Positions 7,578-16,552 of a stretch of 31,190 nucleotides of DNA are shown here, one piece after another. The notes beneath the pieces were generated by a model. The model made no database searches, was not told where the DNA came from, and saw only the letters and a list, made by a program, of their open reading frames with translations. This stretch comes from CALZFJ01 sp051878575 (GTDB taxonomy: Bacteria; Bacteroidota; Bacteroidia; Bacteroidales; Muribaculaceae), in assembly GCA_051878575.1 (NCBI GenBank), contig JBJEKJ010000078.1, forward strand, positions 1 to 31,190, read 5' to 3'. Position numbers and translations under genes: made by a program. Positions within the stretch are counted from its first letter, which is position 1, and each line of letters starts with the position of its first letter.

Positions 7578-8907
7578 TTATATAGTCATTCCCATTATTT
7601 TCCGACTCAATTTTAATCTCAGCGGGCATAAGGATGTTCTCAGTGGAGCATTTATAGGCATTCTCCACCAATAAGTCGACGAGAGTCCTCACGCTCGGCA
7701 CAGCCGCAATCAATTTAGTTGCGTTAACATCCATTTCACCGGTCAACTTATATGACAAAGTATTATCATCGGCAACCTCAGGCTCAACAAAGAACGCCGT
7801 CTTTACCGTACTTGTGCTGGTACCCCATTCAATGATTACAGCCTTTGTCAAGACCTTGCTACTATTGTTGGCAGCCGAGAAGGAAACGCCTTTCAATTGT
7901 CGCTTGTTCTTATACGCATTCTTTATATCAGCATCGACGATGGCAGCTTGCTCGGCATATTTACCGAACATTTGATCGAGCTTTGCCGATAATGTATAAT
8001 CCTTTTCTGACAGGTAAGTCGACAATGGCAGTGCGGTGATGACAGTGGCATCTTCTACTGACAGCAACGAACCGTCTTCCTGCAAATTAAACGTCTGGAA
8101 CGCAAGCGGCTCAGTCGTTCTGTCCTCACGCTCAACATCCACTCTATTCATAAAGCGTATGCCATCGGTGGTGATAATGAAATTGGCAGTAGAGTGTTGA
8201 TCGATAGGATCGACATTTACGGGATATATAGTGACTATACCGGTCGTAGCACCTGTCATATAAAAACGCTGACCTAAAGCATCAGTAATCATCAATTTAG
8301 TGAACTTCGTGCTAAACAAAGCCGATTTCATATCGTCGATCTTGGCAAAATACTCCTGATCGTCGGTCTCGGCAGAAAGCTGACGCAGATAAATAGTCTT
8401 ACCATACTTTTTCCCTTTCAGACGAACAACGCCGTCGTGAGCATCCATAAACATAAACTCATAGTCGCCCTCATGTCCATAGCCTGTCTCGTCGAGATCA
8501 TCGTCGGTCGCACCCGGCTCGATAACGTTCTCAGGAGATGCGAACAAGTGGAAAATCGTATTATAACTATTCAACGACAATACAGGACCATTATCAGAAA
8601 GGACTTGCCAAAGGGAAGTCTCGGTCTTATATTCATTCCCTATCCATTTGTTCTTTCCCGATATAACCACCGACCCGTCGCTTTTAAAAGTGAACAGATA
8701 GATATAACCGGGCTCACCACTTGTGGTGAAATACTCCATCACCCACTTTCCGCCGTTGGCTGTGAGAATGGAAGTGTACTCGTCGGCAACAGCTTGTGTG
8801 CGCTCAGCAGCCGACTGGTCAAAGAGGTCATCTACCTCGTTCTTACAAGAGACTGAGGACAATGCCACCGTAGCGATTACTGCTGAGATATATAAAAATT
8901 TCTTCAT
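7561..8907 (-). CDS. DUF4302 family lipoprotein
   Basis: A 448-residue predicted surface or periplasmic lipoprotein of the DUF4302 family, often found beside SusCD pairs. The signal peptide ends in the lipobox SVSC (Cys21 counted from the ATG at 8907) followed by KNEVDDLFD, an acidic stretch of the kind used as a lipoprotein export signal in Bacteroidetes. Conserved-looking N-terminal features include GGKWVMEYFTTSGEPGYIYLFTFKSDGSV and YLRQLSAE. The biochemical role of the family is unknown to me. I chose ATG 8907 because the only longer start (8913) is a TTG two codons earlier. It is the fourth gene of the susC operon, 41 nt after the metallohydrolase gene. Confidence 0.85.
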   Translation of the reverse strand: MKKFLYISAVIATVALSSVSCKNEVDDLFDQSAAERTQAVADEYTSILTANGGKWVMEYFTTSGEPGYIYLFTFKSDGSVVISGKNKWIGNEYKTETSLWQVLSDNGPVLSLNSYNTIFHLFASPENVIEPGATDDDLDETGYGHEGDYEFMFMDAHDGVVRLKGKKYGKTIYLRQLSAETDDQEYFAKIDDMKSALFSTKFTKLMITDALGQRFYMTGATTGIVTIYPVNVDPIDQHSTANFIITTDGIRFMNRVDVEREDRTTEPLAFQTFNLQEDGSLLSVEDATVITALPLSTYLSEKDYTLSAKLDQMFGKYAEQAAIVDADIKNAYKNKRQLKGVSFSAANNSSKVLTKAVIIEWGTSTSTVKTAFFVEPEVADDNTLSYKLTGEMDVNATKLIAAVPSVRTLVDLLVENAYKCSTENILMPAEIKIESENNGNDYINVTVQ

Positions 8908-8948
8908 AATCAATATTTCAATTTTATTGCATTAGACATTGTGTGAAA

Positions 8949-10082
8949 TTACTTAATGTCGGTGATTTGCTTGCGGAGCTCCTCTATGTCGTAGTTAAGC
9001 TGGCGATATTGAACCTCCTCGCGCAAAGCGTCGAGATCAAGGCCCCATTCATCTTTGAACCAAGTGCGACAGATGTTCACCTTCTGATTGATAACAGCCA
9101 CACCATCGACATTGTCCTTATCTTCACACGGATAGACCACGATAGGATTACCGGCCGAGTCCTTCCTGTTATTCAATTTATAGGACTTGTTGCCACTCTC
9201 GTCGGTAGACGTCACTACTTGCGAATCCACTGTGTAACTTTTCTCATTCTTGGCATCGTTGTTATCATAGTAATACCAACAATAATACACAGCATCTGTA
9301 TCATCCTCCGATGCCGGAGTCTCCCATCCGCGAGAAGCCATGTCGAGAATATAAGCCCACTGCTCGTCGGTCTTGGTGATATAGTTGGCTATAACCTCCG
9401 CAAAGTCCTCACGCATCTGCGAGCTTGCATAGTTAGTGACCATTCCGAGCGAGTTCATACGCGGTTCCCACTGGTTCTGCCAGTTGTTGTCGTCATAGCG
9501 GCCATTGGACACTGCACGGAACTCAGTAGGGATTGTCTTAGTCTGATGCAAAATGTGAGCGAACTCATGGTGCATAGTCTTGAAGTAATACTCGTTCATT
9601 GTGTCAAAATCGGAATTGTCGAGCTCATTCACTCTGAACAGCGACACCTTGATACCACCCTCGGCAAGACCGAGCACCATAGTACCCGACTGTGGGTTAT
9701 AGGCAGGTGAGCCGATAAGGTGAATGATTCTTGGGCCATACATCTTCAAGAAATCACTTCCTGCCACCTTCCCGTACACATCAAACCAAAGGAACTTGGT
9801 AAGCGCTGCAAGGTCGCGAGCTTTGTCGTACTCCGCTGGAACAAGGTTGTAGTTCATATCGGTGCCCACATCCTGCATCTTATAGCGGAAGTCAAGATTG
9901 TAGACGTCGAGGTACTCCTGCTTCAGCCACTTGTCGAACTGATAGGTGTATGAGTTCGGGTCGAGTTCATCTCCCACTGCCGGGAAGATGGTATCGGTAA
10001 ATTTATCATCGTTACATGCGGTAGTAGCCATAAGTGCCACTACGGCGAGAGCGACAGATGATATATATTTCGTCATTTTCAT
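8949..10082 (-). CDS. Substrate import-associated zinc metallohydrolase lipoprotein (HExxH)
   Basis: A 377-residue predicted lipoprotein with a zinc-peptidase signature. The lipobox TTAC (Cys23) is followed by NDDKFTD. The motif HEFAH (His172-Glu173...His176) is the zinc-binding and catalytic HExxH; a likely third ligand or helix lies in EDFAEVIANY (residues 225-234). The layout matches the group named 'substrate import-associated zinc metallohydrolase lipoprotein' (TIGR04549 from memory), defined by co-occurrence with SusC/SusD and DUF4302. It probably cleaves a protein, peptide or amide substrate at the cell surface or in the periplasm before or after SusCD uptake (inference). It starts 9 nt after the susD stop and is clearly in the same operon. 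Confidence 0.9.
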   Translation of the reverse strand: MKMTKYISSVALAVVALMATTACNDDKFTDTIFPAVGDELDPNSYTYQFDKWLKQEYLDVYNLDFRYKMQDVGTDMNYNLVPAEYDKARDLAALTKFLWFDVYGKVAGSDFLKMYGPRIIHLIGSPAYNPQSGTMVLGLAEGGIKVSLFRVNELDNSDFDTMNEYYFKTMHHEFAHILHQTKTIPTEFRAVSNGRYDDNNWQNQWEPRMNSLGMVTNYASSQMREDFAEVIANYITKTDEQWAYILDMASRGWETPASEDDTDAVYYCWYYYDNNDAKNEKSYTVDSQVVTSTDESGNKSYKLNNRKDSAGNPIVVYPCEDKDNVDGVAVINQKVNICRTWFKDEWGLDLDALREEVQYRQLNYDIEELRKQITDIK

Positions 10083-10091
10083 ATCCTATAA

Positions 10092-11819
10092 TTATTTAAC
10101 TGGTTGATATTTTTCAATGGTTCCTAAGTTCTCAGTGCCTCCGGCAGGCTGCTTGATGCGGTCGTTAGGCTCAAGACCGGCTGCTATCACCTCATTAGGT
10201 ATCTGCAAGGCCTTGCGAGCGTCGAACACGCCCAGAGTCTCGGTGCGAGCTTCTTTCCCGATAACGTGCGTTATCTCCAAGCCAAGGCGCTTGATATCGA
10301 AGAAGCGCATTCCATTATGAACGGTAACTATACGGCGGAAGTGCTGCACACACTGCAAAAGCGGCTCAAGATCGGCGGGCATAGAATATTCCGCGCTCGG
10401 GAACACCTCATCAATATGAATTTTCTTTACAATGCCGTAACCGGGATCTTTACTTCCATAAAAACTATTGATAAGATCAATCGACAAATCCTTATAGTAA
10501 TCCATTCTGTCATCATCCACAGGTGTGCTTCTCAATGAAAGCTCCCATGTCTTCAAATCGGCAACAGCGCCTTCTACATCGCCCAAGAAAGCCTTCGCCT
10601 CTGCTCTACACATCAAGGTCTCCTCGCCATTGAACTCAGCTCTGACATTGTGGCAATAGCCAATACCAGCAACCTTATCAGTGTACTCAAACAACTCTCC
10701 AACAGGACCTGCAAAGTAGGTTCCATACTCAGATTTACCGGCCGAGCCCAACACAGAGAAGAAGCAGGGGTGCATACTAAATGTCTCTTTCTTATTACCA
10801 CGGACCATCGACCATTTGAAAGCCTCCCATGTAGGACCGGGGCCTTGAATAGTTGCTCGCTTCGCATCACGATTTGGAACGTAACGTCCGGAGCTTACAA
10901 AATGACGCCAAAATACCGAATATGTAGGAATCAACATGAAGTTGTTAGCACGTACGATGTCAGTATAATAACGTGCTATATCACTGATATAATAGAAGTT
11001 GGATCCGGCAGCCCAAATATCGGTGAGATACTGAGTAGCATCCGTTCCCTCGCCGCCCAATGCTAAATTGGCACATTCAAGACATTTCTTGTAATTTCGC
11101 GAGAAAAGATAGAACCGTGCGGCATAAGCATTGGCTGCCGTCTTGTTAAAATGATACTTTGGAACGGCGTAAAGTCCGTCATTAATCAATGGCAATCCCT
11201 CCTCCAGATCTTTCTGGCACTGAGCATACACATCGGCAAGATTACCGCGCTCATAATGGACAAGGACTTCAGTCTCAGGCTTCGTAACGTAGGGAATACC
11301 TTTTATAGTCTTGCTCAATTCCGGTCCTCGATAAGGGTCGCAGAAAAGGTTGGCAAGAATAAAGTGGCAATAGCTGCGCAGCACAAGAGCCTCGCCTTTC
11401 ACGGCAGACACCTCGTCGGCTCTGCCCTCAGCCTCAAGCTCTGCAACACGCTCAAGCACTGCATTACAGCAAGCAATTGAGTGATAGTAGGCTTCCCAGA
11501 CATCGGATGGGCTATCTGCACCACTAGTCGACTTAGCCTCCTCGAATGCAAAAAGCTCATCATCAATAATATCGTAGGCACCTAAGTTATAACGCACGCC
11601 CTGATCATCAGGTGAATTGTTATCGACCACATTATCAGAAGACATCTCACCGATCAACGAATAGCTTGCCGTAGGATAGGCGTTTACCATAAGCATACGC
11701 AACTGCTCCGGTGTCTTCAAATCAACACGCGTATCAGGCACTTTGTCAAGGAAGTCGTTACAAGAAGCAAGCGACACAAGTGCCAAAACGGCTAAATATG
11801 ATATATGTTTTAATTTCAT
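10092..11819 (-). CDS. SusD/RagB family nutrient-binding outer-membrane lipoprotein
   Basis: A 575-residue surface lipoprotein that forms the lid of a SusC transporter and binds substrate. The signal peptide ends in SLASC (Cys20) followed by NDFLDKVPDT, typical for SusD. The TPR-like helical core includes VWEAYYHSIACCNAVLERV, VKGEALVLRSYCHFILANLF, and KTAANAYAARFYLFSRNYKKCLECANLAL (read in pieces); the C-terminal part has the SusD-typical MRFFDIKRLG and a late IPNEVI. It lies 19 nt after susC. It is lower in GC by eye than the flanking bat and TonB genes. The ligand is not readable; the HExxH partner suggests peptides. Confidence 0.95.
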   Translation of the reverse strand: MKLKHISYLAVLALVSLASCNDFLDKVPDTRVDLKTPEQLRMLMVNAYPTASYSLIGEMSSDNVVDNNSPDDQGVRYNLGAYDIIDDELFAFEEAKSTSGADSPSDVWEAYYHSIACCNAVLERVAELEAEGRADEVSAVKGEALVLRSYCHFILANLFCDPYRGPELSKTIKGIPYVTKPETEVLVHYERGNLADVYAQCQKDLEEGLPLINDGLYAVPKYHFNKTAANAYAARFYLFSRNYKKCLECANLALGGEGTDATQYLTDIWAAGSNFYYISDIARYYTDIVRANNFMLIPTYSVFWRHFVSSGRYVPNRDAKRATIQGPGPTWEAFKWSMVRGNKKETFSMHPCFFSVLGSAGKSEYGTYFAGPVGELFEYTDKVAGIGYCHNVRAEFNGEETLMCRAEAKAFLGDVEGAVADLKTWELSLRSTPVDDDRMDYYKDLSIDLINSFYGSKDPGYGIVKKIHIDEVFPSAEYSMPADLEPLLQCVQHFRRIVTVHNGMRFFDIKRLGLEITHVIGKEARTETLGVFDARKALQIPNEVIAAGLEPNDRIKQPAGGTENLGTIEKYQPVK

Positions 11820-11838
11820 GTTATCTTGATGTTAAAAA

Positions 11839-14800
11839 TTAAAGTCCGAAACGTACAGTCAAAGTAAATTGCTTTGGTGAGGGCGTTGCGACACCACCGC
11901 TATTGAAGAACTCAGGATCCTGGCCATTCAATTTCTTGTCAGCATAGAGCAGGAACAAGTTAGTACCTTGCAACTTAACCGAAGCATTTGTCAAGCGCAG
12001 CTTGCTGATGAACGACTTCGGCAGATCATAGGTAAGCGAAATCTCCTTCATGCGGATAAATCCACCATCGGCTATACGTGCTGTCGAATAGTTGTAGGCA
12101 TTATACGCCTGATTCAGCCTGCTGTCGTTATAATACTGACGACGTGATGCAATTACCGGGATATCGGTGATGAGCTCATCACCCGGCTTCACCCAACGGT
12201 TCTTGAACTCCTTAGGCATCGACGAAAGGTCGCTGTAGGCTGCGGCAAATACCGGGTCAAGGCGAATCTTGTTGCCAAATGAGTAGGTCATGAACACATT
12301 GAGGTGGAATCCCTTGTAGTGGAACATATTGCCGAATCCTCCGGTAATCGTCGGGTCAACCGGGCCCTCATACTTCAAGAAGTCAAGTTTCTCAAATTCC
12401 TGGAAATTGAAATCCGAAACAGTGTGATTGCCTTCTTGATTAATAAAGGTGGGAAGACCTTCCTCATTCAGTCCCATGAAAGGAATTGAGAAGATGGCGC
12501 GCACCGGATATCCTTCCAATGGGAAACCGGAGCTTGTCACCAAGTCTATTACTCGTGAGCGAGCCTGAAGGTCGGTGATGGTATTCTTCGCGTATGCAAA
12601 TGTCCAGTCGGTCGTCCAAGAGAAATCTTTTGTCTCAATGTTTCGTGTAGAGAGTGTGAACTCAACGCCATGCGACTTCATCGATGCTACGTTGGCATAT
12701 TTGGAAGTCTCACCACCTACACCGGTAGTATATATACGTCCGATAAGGTCATAGTTATTACGAGTGTACCAGTCGAACACAAGGTTGATGCGGTTGTTCA
12801 AGAAACCGAGGTCAACACCGAGGTCAAACTCATGCTTCTTCTCGTAGGTAAGCTCAGAGTTGGCAAGGTTGTCAAGGCTAAGACCTATTTCGTAAGCATC
12901 AGTCACAGGACGCCAAGGCTTGTAGGGGTTGTAAATCGCCATCGCATTTGAAATCGACGACGGACCGCCATCGGCTGTCAGTGAGTAAGATGCACGTAGC
13001 TTTGCGTGAGAGAGCACCTTGTTGGCGAACCATTCCTCCTCGTGAACATTCCATGCTCCCGACACGTTCCATGTAGGCAGCCATCGCGATTGCGTCGACA
13101 TACCTAACTTATTAGAACCCTCATAGCGGATAGTTCCGTTTAGGATATAGCGTCCTTTGAAAGAGTAGCTACCTGTAGCGAAATAAGCCTCGCTGCGTCG
13201 ATAAGACCAACCATCGGAATAGTAATTGTGGTTTTCCTCGCTGAACTGCTTGAACAAAGACCAGTCGATAAACGGAATGTTACCATAGTCGTAGCATATA
13301 CCCCAACCCTCATAGTTCTCTGAGTGACGGTCGATTGAGCCAAACTCAAGACCGGCCATCAAACTTGTAATGTGGATGCGATTGAATGTCTTGTTGTATT
13401 GAGCTGTAGCTCGCACATCATATTGCGAAAGCGAGAATACATTATGATATACTATACCTCCCTTAGGCAACACTGTTTCGGGAAGAGCATTGGGCTTGTC
13501 GGGATCAGTGTAAAGATATGGATTGGCTGCACGGATTGTAGCATCCTCAGGATCAACACCGGCTCGATAGGCCATAGCTTGATTCGACTCATCCTTAACA
13601 TAATGGTTCTGCGAAGAACGGCTGTGACGATAAGAACCAATCACATTGAACTCAAGACCCTGAATCGGGCGGAAATTCAATTCGGCCTGAAATTTCATAT
13701 CGGTTACACCTATATCTATATAGTTGTTCTCAAGCTCCTTGAAGATATTGAAATTGGCGTAGTTACGCGTCAGAGTAGCGTTAGGATCGGTAGTACGCGA
13801 AGTATTGAGCGCATAGCTATACGGGTTGATATCGAAACCACGCTTAACCTCACCCGAAACGACGTCAACATCCTGACTAAGTGTACCGGGAGCAGTCTGC
13901 TTACGATAAGAGTCACTGGTCAACAACTTGATTCTCAATGTCTTCGATAGGTCATACGAGGCATTGGCATTAAATGTGTAGCGCTGAACATCGCTCGACT
14001 TATACCAACCCTCATCATTCATAATCGACATAGAGGTATAGAAGCGGCCCTTGTCGGTACCACCTGAGATGCTGACAGAGTGGTTTTGAGTGATATTATC
14101 GTTGAAAAGCAAGTCAAACCAATCGGTATTGCGGAACTCAGCCTCACGGAGATAGGCATTCTTGGCATCAGTTGTATTAGCCAAACCAAATCCTCCATTT
14201 TTGTAGCTATCAATAAGTTTGTACATCGTTCCGTAAACGCCCGAGGTTGAAGAAGATGCAAGAGAAGCGAATTCAAGCCATCCCTTTTGCTCCATCTCCT
14301 TGTAGATACCCATCTGCTCCTGCGAGTTACAGATATTGAAGTTGCTGTAATTGGGTTTGAGGCGATAAGAGAACTCGCCGGTATAGTTGATGCTTGTGCG
14401 ACCGGCCTTACCCTGCTTTGTGGTAACCACAATCACACCTGCCATGGCGCGAGCACCATAAATAGATGTGGCCGAACCATCCTTCAAAATCTGGAAGCTC
14501 TCGATATCATCGGAGTTCAAACCTGCAATTGCCGAGGCGATAAGTGTCTCAGCGTCACCCGACGAGAGGTCGTCGGCAGAGATTTCAACAGCATCCTCAA
14601 GAATCACACCATCGACCACCCAAAGAGGCTTCGACGTACCGTAGATGGAAGTAGCACCACGGACGCGGATTTTAGGAGCCGTACCGAATGTTCCCGACAC
14701 GTTCTGCACCGACACACCGGCAGCCTTACCCTCAAGGGAGCGGCTGATATCGGCGACACCGTCGAGACGAGCCTTCTCGGCACTAATACTTGTTGTTGCA

Positions 14801-15156
14801 CCGGTGAACAATCGCTTGTCCACCTTCTGCATACCTGTGACAACCACCTCGCTGAGCTGCGTAGCCGAAGACTCGAGCTTAATCGTCACGGGCTTACTTG
14901 TAGCGGGGAACTCGTAGGGATTCATACCCACGTATGTTACCACAATCTTAGATTTACTTGATGGAGCAGTCACAGTGAACTTTCCATCCAAATCAGTCGC
15001 AGTAGCGGTAGATGTGCCTTTGACAGTGACAGTTGCACCGATCACCGGCTCATCGTCCTCAGCCTGAAGCACGACACCGGTAACCTTCACCTGCGCTGAC
15101 ACAGTGAAGCCTACCAATGCTATCGCACACAAGAGTAACTTTTTAAACATCATCAT
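11839..15156 (-). CDS. SusC/RagA family TonB-linked outer-membrane transporter
   Basis: A 1105-residue TonB-dependent barrel that imports the substrate captured by SusD. From the ATG at 15156 the protein starts MMMFKKLLL with a signal peptide to Ala21 (FTVSA-QVKV). Then come a CarboxypepD_reg domain (about 22-100; GATVTVKGTSTATATDLDGKF), a plug (about 105-270; RVRGATSIYGTSKPLWVVDG, ESFQILKDGSATSIYGARA, GVIVVTTKQGKAG) and the barrel, ending in FTLTVRFGL. The SusC signature GxxxxxPLxVVDG...ILKDxxAtsIYGArg is clear. The frame extends 15 codons upstream to a TTG at 15201, but the ATG cluster at 15150-15156 gives a normal signal peptide. It is the first gene of a five-gene operon with a long non-coding leader region upstream. 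Confidence 0.95.
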   Translation of the reverse strand: MMMFKKLLLCAIALVGFTVSAQVKVTGVVLQAEDDEPVIGATVTVKGTSTATATDLDGKFTVTAPSSKSKIVVTYVGMNPYEFPATSKPVTIKLESSATQLSEVVVTGMQKVDKRLFTGATTSISAEKARLDGVADISRSLEGKAAGVSVQNVSGTFGTAPKIRVRGATSIYGTSKPLWVVDGVILEDAVEISADDLSSGDAETLIASAIAGLNSDDIESFQILKDGSATSIYGARAMAGVIVVTTKQGKAGRTSINYTGEFSYRLKPNYSNFNICNSQEQMGIYKEMEQKGWLEFASLASSSTSGVYGTMYKLIDSYKNGGFGLANTTDAKNAYLREAEFRNTDWFDLLFNDNITQNHSVSISGGTDKGRFYTSMSIMNDEGWYKSSDVQRYTFNANASYDLSKTLRIKLLTSDSYRKQTAPGTLSQDVDVVSGEVKRGFDINPYSYALNTSRTTDPNATLTRNYANFNIFKELENNYIDIGVTDMKFQAELNFRPIQGLEFNVIGSYRHSRSSQNHYVKDESNQAMAYRAGVDPEDATIRAANPYLYTDPDKPNALPETVLPKGGIVYHNVFSLSQYDVRATAQYNKTFNRIHITSLMAGLEFGSIDRHSENYEGWGICYDYGNIPFIDWSLFKQFSEENHNYYSDGWSYRRSEAYFATGSYSFKGRYILNGTIRYEGSNKLGMSTQSRWLPTWNVSGAWNVHEEEWFANKVLSHAKLRASYSLTADGGPSSISNAMAIYNPYKPWRPVTDAYEIGLSLDNLANSELTYEKKHEFDLGVDLGFLNNRINLVFDWYTRNNYDLIGRIYTTGVGGETSKYANVASMKSHGVEFTLSTRNIETKDFSWTTDWTFAYAKNTITDLQARSRVIDLVTSSGFPLEGYPVRAIFSIPFMGLNEEGLPTFINQEGNHTVSDFNFQEFEKLDFLKYEGPVDPTITGGFGNMFHYKGFHLNVFMTYSFGNKIRLDPVFAAAYSDLSSMPKEFKNRWVKPGDELITDIPVIASRRQYYNDSRLNQAYNAYNYSTARIADGGFIRMKEISLTYDLPKSFISKLRLTNASVKLQGTNLFLLYADKKLNGQDPEFFNSGGVATPSPKQFTLTVRFGL

Positions 15157-15201
15157 GCACTGTTTAATGTATTGTTTGTAATTTTTTTGTTTGTTTCTCA
15201 A

Positions 15202-15838
15202 TAAGTTTGTGATGCAAATACAAGACCTAAAATATCAGTTCCATAGATTGTAAATTAATTGCCACTGTGTTTTCTCAAATAATTGGAATTCTGCGGCACA
15301 GTTCATAATCTGTGATATTCTACTTGTAAAGCGTCATTTCCTTTAATATGGATACTTCTTGTCCATATTGGACACAAAGTAACAGCTTTTTTTTGATAAA
15401 AACTAATTTTTTGACAAAAAAATTTCGTTTTTTGTAACAAAAGGGCAAGGATTTCGCTATTTGAGTTAGCAGTAATTTTCATTAGAGCGCTATGGTTGAC
15501 AAAAAATTATTTAAAATTTCAGCATGCAATTTGTCGCAAAAACAGCCCTCTTATCTTAATTACCTCATATATTTCGCATCTATTTAACACTCCAAATGTT
15601 AATTACAGACTGTAAGACAATTAATCCAAATCGTTTTTTATGCGAAATAATTTTAATATTCCCGAGTAATTCCTTTTCTTTGTAGAAATTTTCAATTCTC
15701 ACGGAGTTGAGCATCAATTTAGCAAAATGGCAGAATTGGAGGCAAATTGCCGCTATCATAACATAAAATGCCATATTATATTATTAAGGTGTCGACCCGC
15801 GTGGAGGAGAAGATATATAAATAAGGTGTAACTAAGAA
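15202..15838. promoter_or_regulatory. AT-rich non-coding region between divergent susC and rluA-like genes
   Basis: About 640 nt without a credible gene. For susC (minus) two weak -7 boxes are visible, each one base off TAnnTTTG: TTACTTTG (15375-15382) and TGTATTTG (15215-15222). Neither has a good -33 box. Dyads: GTCCA-TAT-TGGAC (15361-15373), directly downstream of the first box in the susC direction, and CACAG-8nt-CTGTG (15297-15314). For the plus-strand gene a candidate is TTTT (15651-15654), 20 nt, TTTCTTTG (15675-15682). A small palindrome, GGCAA-A-TTGCC, lies at 15741-15751. No sigma/anti-sigma pair or regulator gene is adjacent. Confidence 0.4.
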
Positions 15839-16552
15839 ATGGAAGTAGTTTACGAGGACAACCACATAATTATCGTCGACAAAGCCGCCGGGGAGATAGT
15901 GCAAGGCGACAAGACCGGCGACGAGCCACTATGCGAGAAGCTGAAACGGTGGATAAAAGAGAAATATGCCAAACCCGGCAACGTGTTTTGCGGCGTCACA
16001 CACCGCATCGACCGTCCGGTGTGCGGACTTGTGGTGTTCGCCAAGACGAGCAAAGGGCTTTCGCGCATGAACGAGCTGTTTCGCAACGGTGAAGTGAAGA
16101 AAACCTACTGGGCAATCACCAAAAACACTCCGCCAAAGGAGGAGGACACGCTCACCCACTATATAACCACCGTAGAGCGCAACAACAAGTCGTATGCCTC
16201 GACTACAGAGAAGCGCGGCGCACTGAAATCGGAGCTCAAATACCGGCTGCTCGCCAAGAGCGACCGCTACAACCTGCTTGAAATCAACCTACTGACCGGG
16301 CGCAAGCACCAGATTCGCGTGCAATTGGCAGCAATAGGCTGTCCGATAAAGGGTGACCTGAAATATGGTGCCGAACGAAGCAACCCCGACGGAGGCATCT
16401 CGCTGCAATCGCACCGCATAGAGTTCACTCACCCCGTATCGGGCAAAAAAATCGACATCACGGCTCCGCTGCCGGACGACAACCTGTGGCAAGCCCTCGG
16501 CAAACTCGCCGAAACCGGATCTAATTCATCAAACCATCCTCAAAGTTTGTAA
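15839..16552 (+). CDS. RluA-family RNA pseudouridine synthase
   Basis: Converts specific uridines in rRNA or tRNA to pseudouridine; the target position cannot be assigned. The 237-residue protein is a stand-alone catalytic domain without an N-terminal S4 domain. Family motifs: YEDNHIIIVDKAAGE at the start, HRIDRPVCGLVVFAKT with the catalytic Asp58 (family form HRLDxxTSG), YWAI, LLTGRKHQIRVQLAAIGCPIKGDLKYG, and LQSHRIEFTHPVSGK. The ATG at 15839 is preceded by an in-frame TAA. Its stop overlaps the next gene's start by 1 nt (TAATG), so it is probably translationally coupled to the glycosyltransferase downstream. Confidence 0.93.
   Translation: MEVVYEDNHIIIVDKAAGEIVQGDKTGDEPLCEKLKRWIKEKYAKPGNVFCGVTHRIDRPVCGLVVFAKTSKGLSRMNELFRNGEVKKTYWAITKNTPPKEEDTLTHYITTVERNNKSYASTTEKRGALKSELKYRLLAKSDRYNLLEINLLTGRKHQIRVQLAAIGCPIKGDLKYGAERSNPDGGISLQSHRIEFTHPVSGKKIDITAPLPDDNLWQALGKLAETGSNSSNHPQSL

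Noticed and set aside
15202..15209. Exact TAnnTTTG match (TAAGTTTG) on the plus strand
   Set aside because: It lies more than 600 nt from the plus-strand gene, in T-rich DNA, and lacks a -33 box at the right spacing.
15580..15774. 64-codon minus-strand open frame in the susC/rluA spacer
   Set aside because: AT-rich stretch with Ile/Leu/Lys composition, no convincing ribosome site or domain. It is most likely chance.
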